Below are positions 9,459-19,135 of a stretch of 52,458 bases of DNA, piece by piece. Position numbers and translations under genes: made by a program. How positions within the stretch are numbered: position 1 is the first letter of the stretch; every line of letters starts with the position of its first letter. Source of the stretch: Lachnospiraceae bacterium (GTDB lineage Bacteria > Bacillota > Clostridia > Lachnospirales > Lachnospiraceae); contig JAQYBF010000010.1 of the NCBI GenBank assembly GCA_029338875.1, positions 1-52,458 of the forward strand. Reading direction: 5' to 3'. Below the pieces are notes generated by a model. It was not told where the DNA came from, searched no databases, and worked only from the letters and a program-made list of their open reading frames with translations.

Positions 9459-9674
9459 ATAAAAACCGGTAGCTGATATTACTCCCCCTACCCATATATG
9501 AGACACCATTTCTCATCCCCCCTTATTAGAGATATGAACTGTCATTTCAGAATGAAGCTCAGGTGTCGACGGTACCGGTTTTTATCTCATATATCCCCTC
9601 ATATACAGGTGGCGTTGCGAATTGTCACCAATTCCCTTTCACAAGCAGAGACCCCCTTCTCTGCTTGTTTTTTT
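9459..9674 (+). ncRNA. Candidate structured leader or small RNA (unclassified)
   Basis: 13-bp inverted repeat ATAAAAACCGGTA (9459-9471) / TACCGGTTTTTAT (9573-9585), nested ATATATGAGA/TCTCATATAT pair, terminator at 9641-9674, no convincing ORF. Confidence 0.45.
9641..9674 (+). terminator. Strong intrinsic terminator
   Basis: ACAAGCAGAGA-CCCCCT-TCTCTGCTTGT then T7. Confidence 0.9.
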
Positions 9675-9745
9675 GTGTATTTTTTCCATATAAACTCAAC
9701 ATAGCGGATGATAGAATCAGACTGAATAACAGAAAGGATTAAGAA

Positions 9746-10405
9746 ATGGCAACCATTTATTTCATCAGACACGGCCAGACTGACATGAATGTCCACCATA
9801 TGCTGCAGGGCCGGACCAATACCCACTTGAACGAGACCGGACGCACCATGGCGGCCGGCGCCGGAGAGTTTTTAAAGAAGGCAAATATAAAGCCGGACCG
9901 CATCCTGGTTTCTCCCCTCGATCGAGTCAAGGAGACCGTTGAAATCGCAAGCGGTATCGACCGGTCTAAATTTATCGAAGAGCCCCTGCTGATCGAGTTC
10001 TGCTTCGGACCTTACGAGGGCGTGGAGGCGCGGAAGATGGCGCCGGAATTCCATCATGATTTCTTCGAGACACCGGAGAAGTGCGTGATGCCGGAGGGCG
10101 CCGAGACTTACGAGGAGATTCTGGACCGGGCCAGGCAGTTCCTGGAGAAGCTGGCAAAGGACTATCCGGACGACGATCCGCGGACCATTCTCTGCGGGAC
10201 CCACGGCGGAATTCTTCATGCGCTGCTGGTTGTTGCCCAGGGCAAGGAGCTCCATAATTTCTGGAATGTGGAAGTGAAGAATTGCGCGGTCTTCAAGCTG
10301 ACTCACAATCCGGGAACGACGGATTACACGAAGCCGGCTGAGTACTGGACGATGGAGAATATTTTCCGGGGGTACGGGGATTCGTTTTCGAAGAAGGAGA
10401 AGTGA
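9746..10405 (+). CDS. Histidine phosphatase family protein
   Basis: IYFIRHGQTDMN, LNETGR, CFGPYEG, GTHGGILHALL. Confidence 0.88.
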   Translation: MATIYFIRHGQTDMNVHHMLQGRTNTHLNETGRTMAAGAGEFLKKANIKPDRILVSPLDRVKETVEIASGIDRSKFIEEPLLIEFCFGPYEGVEARKMAPEFHHDFFETPEKCVMPEGAETYEEILDRARQFLEKLAKDYPDDDPRTILCGTHGGILHALLVVAQGKELHNFWNVEVKNCAVFKLTHNPGTTDYTKPAEYWTMENIFRGYGDSFSKKEK

Positions 10406-10564
10406 GTGTGCTTCGGACGAAATAAATGCTTCTCTTTATAGGCTTGTTTTAGAGTACTTGTTGACAATACTATTGACTTGGAATTTTAAATTCTGAAGCT
10501 GATTTAATCGGATTCAGCTGACTTTATTCATTACTTCGGAGGATTTCAAGGAAAAACTTGAATC

Positions 10565-10635
10565 CCGATGTTTGCTTACTGATTTACCTGATTTCAAAAC
10601 ATCGATTACAAAGAAAAACTCAAATCCCGATGTCC
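10565..10635. repeat. Array C: 62-bp-period repeat in the opposite orientation to A and B
   Basis: CCGATGTT at 10565 and CCGATGT at 10627 (period 62); AACATCGAT near 10599. Confidence 0.75.
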
Positions 10636-10883
10636 ATTCAAGATTTCCTTGGAGACATACAAGGTTTCTGACTTGTTGTTTGAAATGAAGGCCAAATTGC
10701 ACGGTTGAATTGTATAGTCCAAATTCAAAGCCAAATGCCGGCTGAAATGAATAGTTCAAATTTAAAACCGGACTAAATGGTGGATAAAAATAAGAAAATC
10801 GAGCCGATTTTTGAATAATTATATAAAAATCTCTCGTAAATCATACAAATCTTGGATAAAGTGATAAAAAATACAATTTACCC

Positions 10884-10944
10884 TTGCATACAGTGAATAA
10901 TTATGATAGTATCACGGAGTCAGATGGTTAATTATTCATCTGAC
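10884..10944 (+). promoter_or_regulatory. Promoter with candidate ArgR-type operators upstream of the ABC transporter
   Basis: TTGCAT-17 nt-TAGTAT; TGAATAATTATGA in the spacer; inverted repeat GTCAGATG-N10-CATCTGAC containing TTAATTATTCAT. Confidence 0.5.
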
Positions 10945-11026
10945 CAGGGAAAAGAAAAAACTTTATTCACCATTTTATAACATTCTTTATTTATCAGATG
11001 AACATGGGATGGAAGAGAGGCACATT

Positions 11027-11776
11027 ATGAAGAAAATGAAGAAAATCGTCAGTCTTGCACTGACAGCGGTTCTGGCTTTTGGCGTACTGACCGCCTGTGG
11101 TTCTAAGTCAAGTTCGAAGGATACCCTGGTCATGGCGACCAATGCAACCTTCCCTCCTTATGAGTCGGTTTCCAATGACAAGATCGTCGGCATCGACGTC
11201 GACATTGCGAATGCCATTGCAAAGAAGCTGGGCAAGAAGCTTGAGATCAAGGATGTCTCCTTTGATTCCATCATCGCCGGTGTTCAGCAGGGCAAATATG
11301 ATTTCGGTATGGCCGGAATCACCGTTACCGAGGATCGTAAGAAGAATGTTGACTTCACCGATCCTTATGCAAAGGCTGTTCAGTCTGTTATCGTAAAAGA
11401 GGATTCCACGATTCAGTCCGTGGATGACATCACGAAGAACAACAAGATTGGCGTTCAGCAGGGCACGACCGGTGATATTTATGCAAGTGATGATTACGGT
11501 GAAGATGCCGTTATCAAGTACAACGACGGCCCGACCGCCGTACAGGCTCTGATCTCCGGAAAGGTTGACTGCGTTATCATCGACAGCGAGCCGGCCAAGG
11601 CTTATGTCGCTGCCAACCAGGGACTGAAGATTCTGGATTCCGCTTATGCAGATGAGGAATATGCGATCTGCGTCAAGAAGGGCAGTGATCTGAAGGGTGA
11701 CATCAATGATGCGCTCAAGGATCTGAAGGATGACGGAACGATCGACAAGATCATTGCTAAGTATATTAAGGAATGA
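11027..11776 (+). CDS. Amino-acid ABC transporter substrate-binding lipoprotein
   Basis: Lipobox LTAC; FPPYESVSNDKIVGIDVDIANAIAKKLGK. Confidence 0.9.
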   Translation: MKKMKKIVSLALTAVLAFGVLTACGSKSSSKDTLVMATNATFPPYESVSNDKIVGIDVDIANAIAKKLGKKLEIKDVSFDSIIAGVQQGKYDFGMAGITVTEDRKKNVDFTDPYAKAVQSVIVKEDSTIQSVDDITKNNKIGVQQGTTGDIYASDDYGEDAVIKYNDGPTAVQALISGKVDCVIIDSEPAKAYVAANQGLKILDSAYADEEYAICVKKGSDLKGDINDALKDLKDDGTIDKIIAKYIKE

Positions 11777-11819
11777 TCGAAGGGATCATCGCCAAGTATA
11801 TCAGGGAATGATGAGATTT
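11750..11819. repeat. 35-bp tandem duplication spanning the stop codon of the binding-protein gene
   Basis: ATCATTGCTAAGTATATTAAGGAATGATCGAAGGG / ATCATCGCCAAGTATATCAGGGAATGATGAG. Confidence 0.9.
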
Positions 11820-12094
11820 ACCGGATTTGTTGAAAGAAATTCAGATTTGAATTCGGTTTATATTTGGTCTAAATTTAGACCAGAATGAGATGCTCGAGGA
11901 ATCCGGAGATTCCGGAGAATTCGAGGAGCCCAAGGAACTTGAGAAATTCGAGGAGCCTGAGAAGTCCGGAGACTTCTGGGAATTCGAGAAGTCCGAGAGC
12001 CAGAAGAAATTCGACGATTCGGGGCATTGTGTAAATAAGGACAGGGGACGGCTGTGGCCGGCCCTTGTCTTCGTGTGTAGAAAGAGGACATTTT

Positions 12095-12814
12095 ATGAGC
12101 TTAAAAGACCAGTTCATACAGGCTTTCGTTGAGAATGGCCGCTATAAGCTTCTCCTTTCCGGCTTCGGGGCAACGCTTCTGATTACCCTGTTTTCGGCCG
12201 TGATCGGTGTGATCCTTGGCTTTGTCTGCGGCATGATCCGGGCAACCTACGACAAGAATAAGGAAGCTTTGAAACGGAGAGGCGGGTTCAGCTACTATCT
12301 TCTGGCCGTTCTGAATTTCATCGCGAAGATCTATATCACGGTTATCCGCGGTACCCCGACGGTTATCCAGCTCATGATTTCCTACTTCCTGATTTTCGCC
12401 ATGGCCCAGAATGGTGTTCCTATCGCCATCTTCGCCTTCGGTCTAAATTCGGGCGCCTATGTCTCCGAGATCATCCGGGGCGGCGTCATGTCGATCGACG
12501 AGGGCCAGTTCGAGGCCGGACGGTCGCTGGGCTTCAGCTATGTGCAGACTCTTCGTTACGTCATCATTCCCCAGGTTACCAAGTCGGTCTTCCCGGCTCT
12601 GATGAACGAGTTTATTACCCTCTTTAAGGAAACTTCCATTTCCGGATACGTCGGCATCCGGGATCTGACCAAGGGCGGAGATATCATCCGGTCCACGACC
12701 TATCAGCCTTTCATGCCGCTCTTCCTGATCGCCGGAATCTATCTCGTTTCTGTTCTGCTTCTGGAATATGTCGGCGGCAAGCTGGAGAGGAGGATGCGTC
12801 GCGATGAACGATAA
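12095..12814 (+). CDS. Amino-acid ABC transporter permease
   Basis: [44 protein letters not shown]. Confidence 0.92.
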   Translation: MSLKDQFIQAFVENGRYKLLLSGFGATLLITLFSAVIGVILGFVCGMIRATYDKNKEALKRRGGFSYYLLAVLNFIAKIYITVIRGTPTVIQLMISYFLIFAMAQNGVPIAIFAFGLNSGAYVSEIIRGGVMSIDEGQFEAGRSLGFSYVQTLRYVIIPQVTKSVFPALMNEFITLFKETSISGYVGIRDLTKGGDIIRSTTYQPFMPLFLIAGIYLVSVLLLEYVGGKLERRMRRDER

Positions 12815-13547
12815 GGTACTGGTTCAGGTCCGTGACCTGAAGAAATATTATAAAAACGGCGAAATCAAGGCTCTGGACGGGGTCTCTATTGATATCCATC
12901 AGGGTGAAGTTCTGGTTATCATCGGACCTTCGGGCTCCGGCAAGTCCACTCTGCTTCGGTCCCTGAATCTTCTGGAATTCCCGACCTCCGGCAGCATTGA
13001 TGTCGACGGGGTCGATATTACAAACCCCAAGATCAATATCAACAAGCACCGGCAGAAGATGGGCATGGTCTTCCAGCACTTTAATCTCTTTCCCAATATG
13101 ACCATTCTGGAAAATATGACCCTGGCGCCCATGAAGCTTCTCCATAAATCAAAGGAAGAAGCGGAAAAGCAGGCCAGAGAGCTCCTGAAGAGAGTCAATC
13201 TGGAGGACCGGGCGGATTCCTATCCCAGACAGCTGTCCGGCGGCCAGCAGCAGAGAATCGCCATCGTCCGGGCCCTCTGCATGGATCCGGAGATCCTGCT
13301 TTTCGATGAGCCGACTTCGGCTCTGGATCCGGAGATGGTCGGCGAGGTTCTGGATGTTATGAAGGAACTGGCCAGGGGCGGTATGACCATGGCGGTCGTT
13401 ACCCATGAGATGGGATTTGCCCGTGAGGTGGCCGATCATGTGGTCTTTATGGCGGACGGCAAGATCGTCGAAGAGGGCAGCCCGGATCAGATCTTCGATC
13501 ATCCGGAGAGCGAGAGGCTGAAGAGTTTTCTGGCCAAGATTATCTGA
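12804..13547 (+). CDS. Amino-acid ABC transporter ATP-binding protein (GlnQ-like)
   Basis: [47 protein letters not shown]. Confidence 0.95.
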   Translation: MNDKVLVQVRDLKKYYKNGEIKALDGVSIDIHQGEVLVIIGPSGSGKSTLLRSLNLLEFPTSGSIDVDGVDITNPKININKHRQKMGMVFQHFNLFPNMTILENMTLAPMKLLHKSKEEAEKQARELLKRVNLEDRADSYPRQLSGGQQQRIAIVRALCMDPEILLFDEPTSALDPEMVGEVLDVMKELARGGMTMAVVTHEMGFAREVADHVVFMADGKIVEEGSPDQIFDHPESERLKSFLAKII

Positions 13548-13557
13548 TGATTACAGC

Positions 13558-13748
13558 GTCAAAAGTCTGCCACCACGCATGCAAAGCATGCAAGTGGTGG
13601 CAAGACTTGTTGACACTGCCCCACATGAGACATGAAGTGGCGCGTATGCGTCACGACAATGTCGAATGTGGCAGCGTGGTGGGAGTTGCGAAGCAACGAA
13701 ACCACGCGTAATCATAAGTGAGTGTCAAAAGGCACTTTTGACACTCAC
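13558..13748. other. Dense multi-hairpin intergenic element (candidate structured RNA or MITE-like element)
   Basis: Hairpin AAGTC.TGCCACCAC-GCATGC-AAA-GCATGC-AA-GTGGTGGCA.A.GACTT (13563-13608); GTGGCGC/GCGTCAC; CGTGGT...ACCACG enclosing GTTGC-GAA-GCAAC; perfect 14-bp GTGAGTGTCAAAAG-GCA-CTTTTGACACTCAC (13718-13748). Confidence 0.7.
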
Positions 13749-13877
13749 ATCTTCTGATCGCGCCTTCAGGCAAAAATGAAAAAATTATGAAGAATCTGCG
13801 GAAAGGCTTCGGGCGCGTTGCTTTTCGCAGATTCTTTTCATATAATTAGGAAGTACAGCCTAAGAATGGAGGCCCGA

Positions 13878-16112
13878 ATGGACGAAAATCAAAATCGTCC
13901 TCCATACAATGGAGGAAATAACAACGGGGACAACAATCGGCGGCAGCCGATTTTTATGTTTATCCTGTTCACTCTGATTGCCATCTTCATCACGACGATG
14001 ATCTACAGCAGCGTGAGTACAGGTTCCCAGCAGGAAGTTTCTTATTCCAAGTTCTACAGCGAGCTTGAGGATGGGAAAATCAAATCCGTTACCTTCTCGA
14101 ATCATCAGATTCAGTTTACTCTGAAGGACGGGGCGGATTCGGATCTGACCAAAAGCAACGACTCATCGAGGAACACCCTCTATGAGCTGACCGGCCAGTC
14201 CGTCGATGTGACCTATTACACCAACTATCTGGTGGAGGACCAGGATCTTCTGCCTCTTCTAAAGAAGCAGGACGTGAAGATCGTAGAGAAGCCGACCAGT
14301 TCGACCGGCGCGATTGTCTACAACATTCTCTCCTTTGTCCTGCCGCTTCTGATTCTCTGGGGCATCTTCGCCTTCGCCATGCGGCGGATGGGCGGAAGCT
14401 CGGGCGGCGGCGTCCTGGGCGTCGGAAAGTCCAATGCCAAGGTCTACGTCGAGAAGTCGACCGGCGTCACCTTCAAGGATGTTGCCGGACAGGATGAAGC
14501 CAAGGAATCCCTTCAGGAGGTCGTTGATTTCCTGAAGAATCCGAAGAAATATACGGCAATCGGAGCGAAGCTTCCCAAAGGTGCTTTACTTGTAGGCCCT
14601 CCCGGAACCGGTAAAACCCTTCTGGCAAAGGCCGTTGCCGGCGAGGCCGGTGTGCCTTTCTTCTCTCTGGCAGGTTCGGATTTCGTCGAGATGTTCGTCG
14701 GCGTCGGCGCATCCCGTGTCCGTGACCTCTTCAAGGAAGCACAGAAGCAGGCTCCCTGCATTATTTTCATCGATGAGATCGATGCCATTGGTAAGTCCCG
14801 TGACGGTGCTTACGGCGGCGGAAATGACGAGCGTGAGCAGACTCTGAATCAGCTGCTTGCAGAAATGGATGGTTTTGATTCCAGCAAGGGTATCCTGATC
14901 CTGGCCGCAACCAACCGTCCGGAGGTTCTGGATAAGGCCCTGCTTCGTCCGGGCCGTTTTGACCGTCGGATTATCGTTGACCGTCCGGACCTGAAAGGTC
15001 GTGAAGATACCCTGAAGGTGCATTCCAAGGATGTTCCTATGGATGATACCGTTGATCTGCACGCTCTGGCTCTGGCTACGGCCGGCCTGGTCGGATCGGA
15101 TCTGGCCAATATCATTAACGAGGCTGCCATTAATGCGGTCAAGAAAGGCCGCCAGTATGTCAACCAGTCGGATCTCTTTGAAGCCTTCGAGCTTGTCGCT
15201 GTCGGCGGCAAGGAAAAGAAGGACCGCGTCATGTCCGACAAGGAGCGGAAAATCGTCTCCTATCATGAGGTTGGACATGCTCTGGTTACCGCGCTTCAGA
15301 AGAATACCGAGCCGGTTCAGAAGATCACGATCGTGCCGAGAACCATGGGTGCTCTGGGATATACCCTGCAGACTCCGGAAGAGGAGAAGTATCTGCAGAC
15401 CAAGGATGAACTCCTTGCCAAGATCGTTACCCTGATGGGCGGCCGTGCTGCAGAGGAGCTGATCTTCGAGTCTCCGACCAGCGGTGCTTCCAATGATATC
15501 GAGCAGGCGACAAATATAGCCCGCAACATGATTACCCGTTTCGGCATGTCCAAGAAGTTCGGAATGATGGGTCTGGCTACGGTTAAGAGCCAGTATCTGG
15601 AAGGCCGTGCTTCCATGGAGTGTGCGGATGACACCGCAGCCGAGATTGATGAGGAAGTCCGTGAGATTATTCAGGATTCCTATGATGAAGCAATCCGTCT
15701 CCTGAAGGAAAACCGGGACATCCTGGATCATATCGCGGGATATCTCTACAGCCGTGAGACCATTACCGGTAAGGAATTCATGCAGATCTTCAGCAAGATG
15801 AAGGGCATTGAAGAACCGGCTCCGGTCGAGACCGATGAGAACGGAAATTCCGTTGATGAAGTCAATCATATGGGAGAAAATTCCGGCGACGTCGGTGAAG
15901 ACACCAAGGAACCGGACAGCGATGATTTCCTGGCAGGCCAGAAGGAAGGCCGGGAGGCACCACCTGCCGATGAGGCGGAGATGGCAAGGTCCTTCGGAAA
16001 TGTGAATAACAGCCAGGGGCAGGCGAGTCAGGGTCAGCAGAGACCGGTGAATCAGGACCAGCCGAACCAGACCAGCAACTGGCAGGATCCCAATAACGGA
16101 CAGAATATGTAA
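13878..16112 (+). CDS. ftsH: ATP-dependent zinc metalloprotease FtsH
   Basis: [16 protein letters not shown]-type AAA, zinc motif HEVGH; RBS GGAGG before 13878. Confidence 0.96.
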   Translation: MDENQNRPPYNGGNNNGDNNRRQPIFMFILFTLIAIFITTMIYSSVSTGSQQEVSYSKFYSELEDGKIKSVTFSNHQIQFTLKDGADSDLTKSNDSSRNTLYELTGQSVDVTYYTNYLVEDQDLLPLLKKQDVKIVEKPTSSTGAIVYNILSFVLPLLILWGIFAFAMRRMGGSSGGGVLGVGKSNAKVYVEKSTGVTFKDVAGQDEAKESLQEVVDFLKNPKKYTAIGAKLPKGALLVGPPGTGKTLLAKAVAGEAGVPFFSLAGSDFVEMFVGVGASRVRDLFKEAQKQAPCIIFIDEIDAIGKSRDGAYGGGNDEREQTLNQLLAEMDGFDSSKGILILAATNRPEVLDKALLRPGRFDRRIIVDRPDLKGREDTLKVHSKDVPMDDTVDLHALALATAGLVGSDLANIINEAAINAVKKGRQYVNQSDLFEAFELVAVGGKEKKDRVMSDKERKIVSYHEVGHALVTALQKNTEPVQKITIVPRTMGALGYTLQTPEEEKYLQTKDELLAKIVTLMGGRAAEELIFESPTSGASNDIEQATNIARNMITRFGMSKKFGMMGLATVKSQYLEGRASMECADDTAAEIDEEVREIIQDSYDEAIRLLKENRDILDHIAGYLYSRETITGKEFMQIFSKMKGIEEPAPVETDENGNSVDEVNHMGENSGDVGEDTKEPDSDDFLAGQKEGREAPPADEAEMARSFGNVNNSQGQASQGQQRPVNQDQPNQTSNWQDPNNGQNM

Positions 16113-16137
16113 ATCCAAGAATTTCAATGAAATCAGA

Positions 16138-16166
16138 GGGGCTGTGAGTTTTCACGGCCCTTTTTT
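16138..16166 (+). terminator. Intrinsic terminator after ftsH
   Basis: GGGCTGTGA-GTTT-TCACGGCCC then T6. Confidence 0.85.
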
Positions 16167-16190
16167 GAACCATACAAACCGAGGTATTCC

Positions 16191-18056
16191 ATGTTCGATA
16201 TACAGGAAGAATTGAAAAAGCTCCCCGACCAGCCGGGGGTCTATATTATGCATGACAGCCGGGATGCCATCATCTACGTGGGCAAGGCCAAGTCCCTGAC
16301 CAAGCGGGTCCACCAGTATTTTCAGGCCAGTCATGACGAGGGCATCAAGAAGAAGCAGATGGTTGAGCACATCGACCACTTCGAATACATCATCACTGAC
16401 AGCGAGCTTGAGGCCCTGGTTCTTGAGTCCAACCTGATCAAGGAGCACCGGCCCAAGTACAACACCATGCTCCGGGACGACAAGACCTACCCCTACATTC
16501 GCGTGACCCTGGGCGAGGACTACCCGCGCGTGCTTTTCGCCCGCCGGGTCCTGAAGGACAAAAGCCGCTATTTCGGCCCCTTCACTTCGGGCAACGCTGT
16601 CCGCGAGACCATCGATCTGGTCCAGAAGGTCTTCAAAATCCGAAACTGCAACCGGGTTTTTCCGCGCGATTTCGGCAAGGACCGTCCCTGTCTCAACTAT
16701 CACATGAAGCTCTGCGACGGCATCTGCACCGGCCAGGTCTCCAAGGAGGCCTATCGGCAAAATGTAGACCGGGCCGTAGAATTCCTGAATGGAAACGACA
16801 AGCCAATCATCGAAGATCTGACCAAGAAGATGCAGGATGCGGCAGCCGAGCTGGATTTTGAGAAAGCGGCCCACTACCGGGACCTCATTCATTCGGTCGA
16901 GGCCTGCGTCGAGAAGCAGAAGATCACCCAGACCGGAGACGAGGACCAGGATATCATCGCCATGGCCCGCCAGGATGAGGACGCGGTCGTTCAGATTTTC
17001 TTTATCCGGGGCGGAAAGATGCTGGGACGAGACCATTTCTTCTTAAGTCTGTCCGAGGATGATTCCGAGGCCGAGGAGCTGGAGGCCTTTGTCCAGCAGT
17101 TCTACGCCGGAACGCCGGTCATTCCCAAGGAGATTTTCCTCCCTCAGGACCTCCCCAACCGGGAGCTGATCGAGGAATGGCTGACCGAGAAACGGGGCAA
17201 TAGGGTCTACCTCCGGGTTCCCCAGAGGGGTCAGAAGTCAAAGCTTGTCCAGCTGGCCCAGAGGAATGCCGAGCAGGTCCTGGTTCAGGACAAGGAGCGG
17301 ATCAAGAAGGAAGAAGGCCGGACCATCGGCGCCATGAAGGAACTTTCCGGACTTCTTCATATGAAGAATGTCAGCCGCCTGGAGGCTTACGATATTTCCA
17401 ATACCAACGGTTTCCAGTCGGTCGGCTCCATGGTGGTCTTCGAGAAGGGCAAGCCGCTCCGGTCCGACTACAGGAAGTTCCGGATCAAGACGGTTTCCGG
17501 CCCCAATGATTATGCTTCCATGAAGGAGGTCCTGACCCGCCGCTTCACCCATGGCCTGGAGGAGCAGAAGGAACTGGAGGAAAAGGGCCTGGAGCCCGAG
17601 ACCGGATCCTTCACCCGTTTTCCGGATGTGATCATGATGGACGGTGGCCGGGGCCAGGTCAATATCGCGCTTGAGGTGCTTGACGAGCTGGGCCTGGATA
17701 TTCCGGTCTGCGGCATGGTAAAGGATGACCACCATCGGACGAGAGGTCTATATTTCCACAATGTCGAGATCCCCATGGACCGGCATTCGGAGGCCTTCCG
17801 CCTGATCACCCGCCTGCAGGACGAGGCCCACCGCTTCGCCATCACCTATCACAAGTCCCTCCGGGGCAAGGCCCAGATTCATTCTTTCCTGGATGACATT
17901 CCAAATATAGGCCCGGCCCGCAGGAAGGCTCTGATGCGGAACTTTGAGAGCGCAGAGGCTCTGAAGGCGGCTTCTGTCGAGGATCTGGAGAAGATTCCGG
18001 AGATGAATGCCAAGGCCGCGGAGTCGGTGTATGAATTTCTTCATAAAACCGAGTAA
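16191..18056 (+). CDS. uvrC: Excinuclease ABC subunit C
   Basis: [41 protein letters not shown]-terminal HhH. Confidence 0.96.
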   Translation: MFDIQEELKKLPDQPGVYIMHDSRDAIIYVGKAKSLTKRVHQYFQASHDEGIKKKQMVEHIDHFEYIITDSELEALVLESNLIKEHRPKYNTMLRDDKTYPYIRVTLGEDYPRVLFARRVLKDKSRYFGPFTSGNAVRETIDLVQKVFKIRNCNRVFPRDFGKDRPCLNYHMKLCDGICTGQVSKEAYRQNVDRAVEFLNGNDKPIIEDLTKKMQDAAAELDFEKAAHYRDLIHSVEACVEKQKITQTGDEDQDIIAMARQDEDAVVQIFFIRGGKMLGRDHFFLSLSEDDSEAEELEAFVQQFYAGTPVIPKEIFLPQDLPNRELIEEWLTEKRGNRVYLRVPQRGQKSKLVQLAQRNAEQVLVQDKERIKKEEGRTIGAMKELSGLLHMKNVSRLEAYDISNTNGFQSVGSMVVFEKGKPLRSDYRKFRIKTVSGPNDYASMKEVLTRRFTHGLEEQKELEEKGLEPETGSFTRFPDVIMMDGGRGQVNIALEVLDELGLDIPVCGMVKDDHHRTRGLYFHNVEIPMDRHSEAFRLITRLQDEAHRFAITYHKSLRGKAQIHSFLDDIPNIGPARRKALMRNFESAEALKAASVEDLEKIPEMNAKAAESVYEFLHKTE

Positions 18057-18142
18057 GACCCGCCTATCTTGCAGATTTCCTGCGGGAAAGGTATGATAAC
18101 AGAAGTGTGAACTAGCGATTTGGCCGCTAAAGGGGGCGACAT

Positions 18143-19087
18143 ATGGCAGGAGCAAAACTTTCAAAAATTGTTGACAAGATGCATCTCGTTAATTTCACGG
18201 ACAAGATTGATCTGACCAAGCATAAGGTCATCATTCCCGATGTCAACCGTCCGGCACTTCAGCTCAACGGTTTCTATGAACATTTCGAGAAGGACCGGCT
18301 GCAGCTGATCGGTTCCGTGGAACATGCCTATATGAACAAGAAGTCCATTGAGGAGAAGGTCTCGACCTGGGATGTCTTTTTGTCCCACCAGATTCCCGGC
18401 GTCATCTACTGCCGGGGCTTCAAGCCGGAGCCCGAGGTCCTGGATCTGGCCTACAAATACGATGTACCTTTGCTGGGAACCGACCGCGGGACCTCCGAAT
18501 TCATGGCCGAGCTGATCTACCTTCTGAACGGGGAGCTGGCTCCCATGAAGACCATTCACGGAGTACTGGTCGATGTTTACGGTGAAGGTCTTCTGATCAT
18601 TGGCGAAAGCGGAATCGGTAAGTCCGAGGCGGCTCTGGAGCTGATCCGACGCGGCCATCGTCTGGTTGCCGATGATGTCGTCGAGATCCGCGCGGTCAAT
18701 GAGCACACCCTGATGGGAACCTCGCCCGCTACCACCCAGTACCTGATCGAGCTTCGAGGCATTGGTATTATCGACGTCAAGTCTCTCTACGGTGTTGAGT
18801 GTGTCAAGGAAAAGACCAGCATTGACCTCGTCATCAAGCTGCAGGAATATGTGCCTGGTGCCGAGTATGACCGGCTGGGTCTCCAGGATGAATATATCGA
18901 TATCCTGGGCCACAAGGTCATCTGCCACAGCCTGCCCATCCGGCCCGGCCGGAACCTGGCGGTCATCTGCGAGACCGCTGCGGTCAACCACAGACAGAAG
19001 AAGATGGGCTACAATGCTGCCCAGGAGCTTTACCGCAGAGTGCAGGCCAATATCGCGGCCGGAGGAGACCAGGAAGAGGACGAGTGA
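18143..19087 (+). CDS. hprK: HPr kinase/phosphorylase
   Basis: IIGESGIGKSEAALELIRRGHRLVADD; LRGIGIIDVKSLYG. Confidence 0.95.
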   Translation: MAGAKLSKIVDKMHLVNFTDKIDLTKHKVIIPDVNRPALQLNGFYEHFEKDRLQLIGSVEHAYMNKKSIEEKVSTWDVFLSHQIPGVIYCRGFKPEPEVLDLAYKYDVPLLGTDRGTSEFMAELIYLLNGELAPMKTIHGVLVDVYGEGLLIIGESGIGKSEAALELIRRGHRLVADDVVEIRAVNEHTLMGTSPATTQYLIELRGIGIIDVKSLYGVECVKEKTSIDLVIKLQEYVPGAEYDRLGLQDEYIDILGHKVICHSLPIRPGRNLAVICETAAVNHRQKKMGYNAAQELYRRVQANIAAGGDQEEDE

Positions 19088-19135
19088 GTTTGCCTTTGGT
19101 CTATATTTAACTAAACAGAAAGGACATGAAGTAAG

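Noticed and set aside
9555-9600. T-box antiterminator (GGTGTCGACGGTACCGG)
   Set aside because: Only a weak resemblance to the T-box core; no specifier-type leader seen and the downstream gene is a phosphatase, not an aminoacyl-tRNA or amino-acid gene.
9498-9704. 68-aa ORF MRHHFSSPLIRD...
   Set aside because: Runs through the inverted repeats and the intrinsic terminator, no RBS or domain; treated as non-coding.
14586-16127. Long antisense ORF (513 aa) opposite ftsH, and similar long - strand ORFs opposite hprK, glnN and tex
   Set aside because: Shadow ORFs in GC-biased codon context; sense frames have clear conserved domains.
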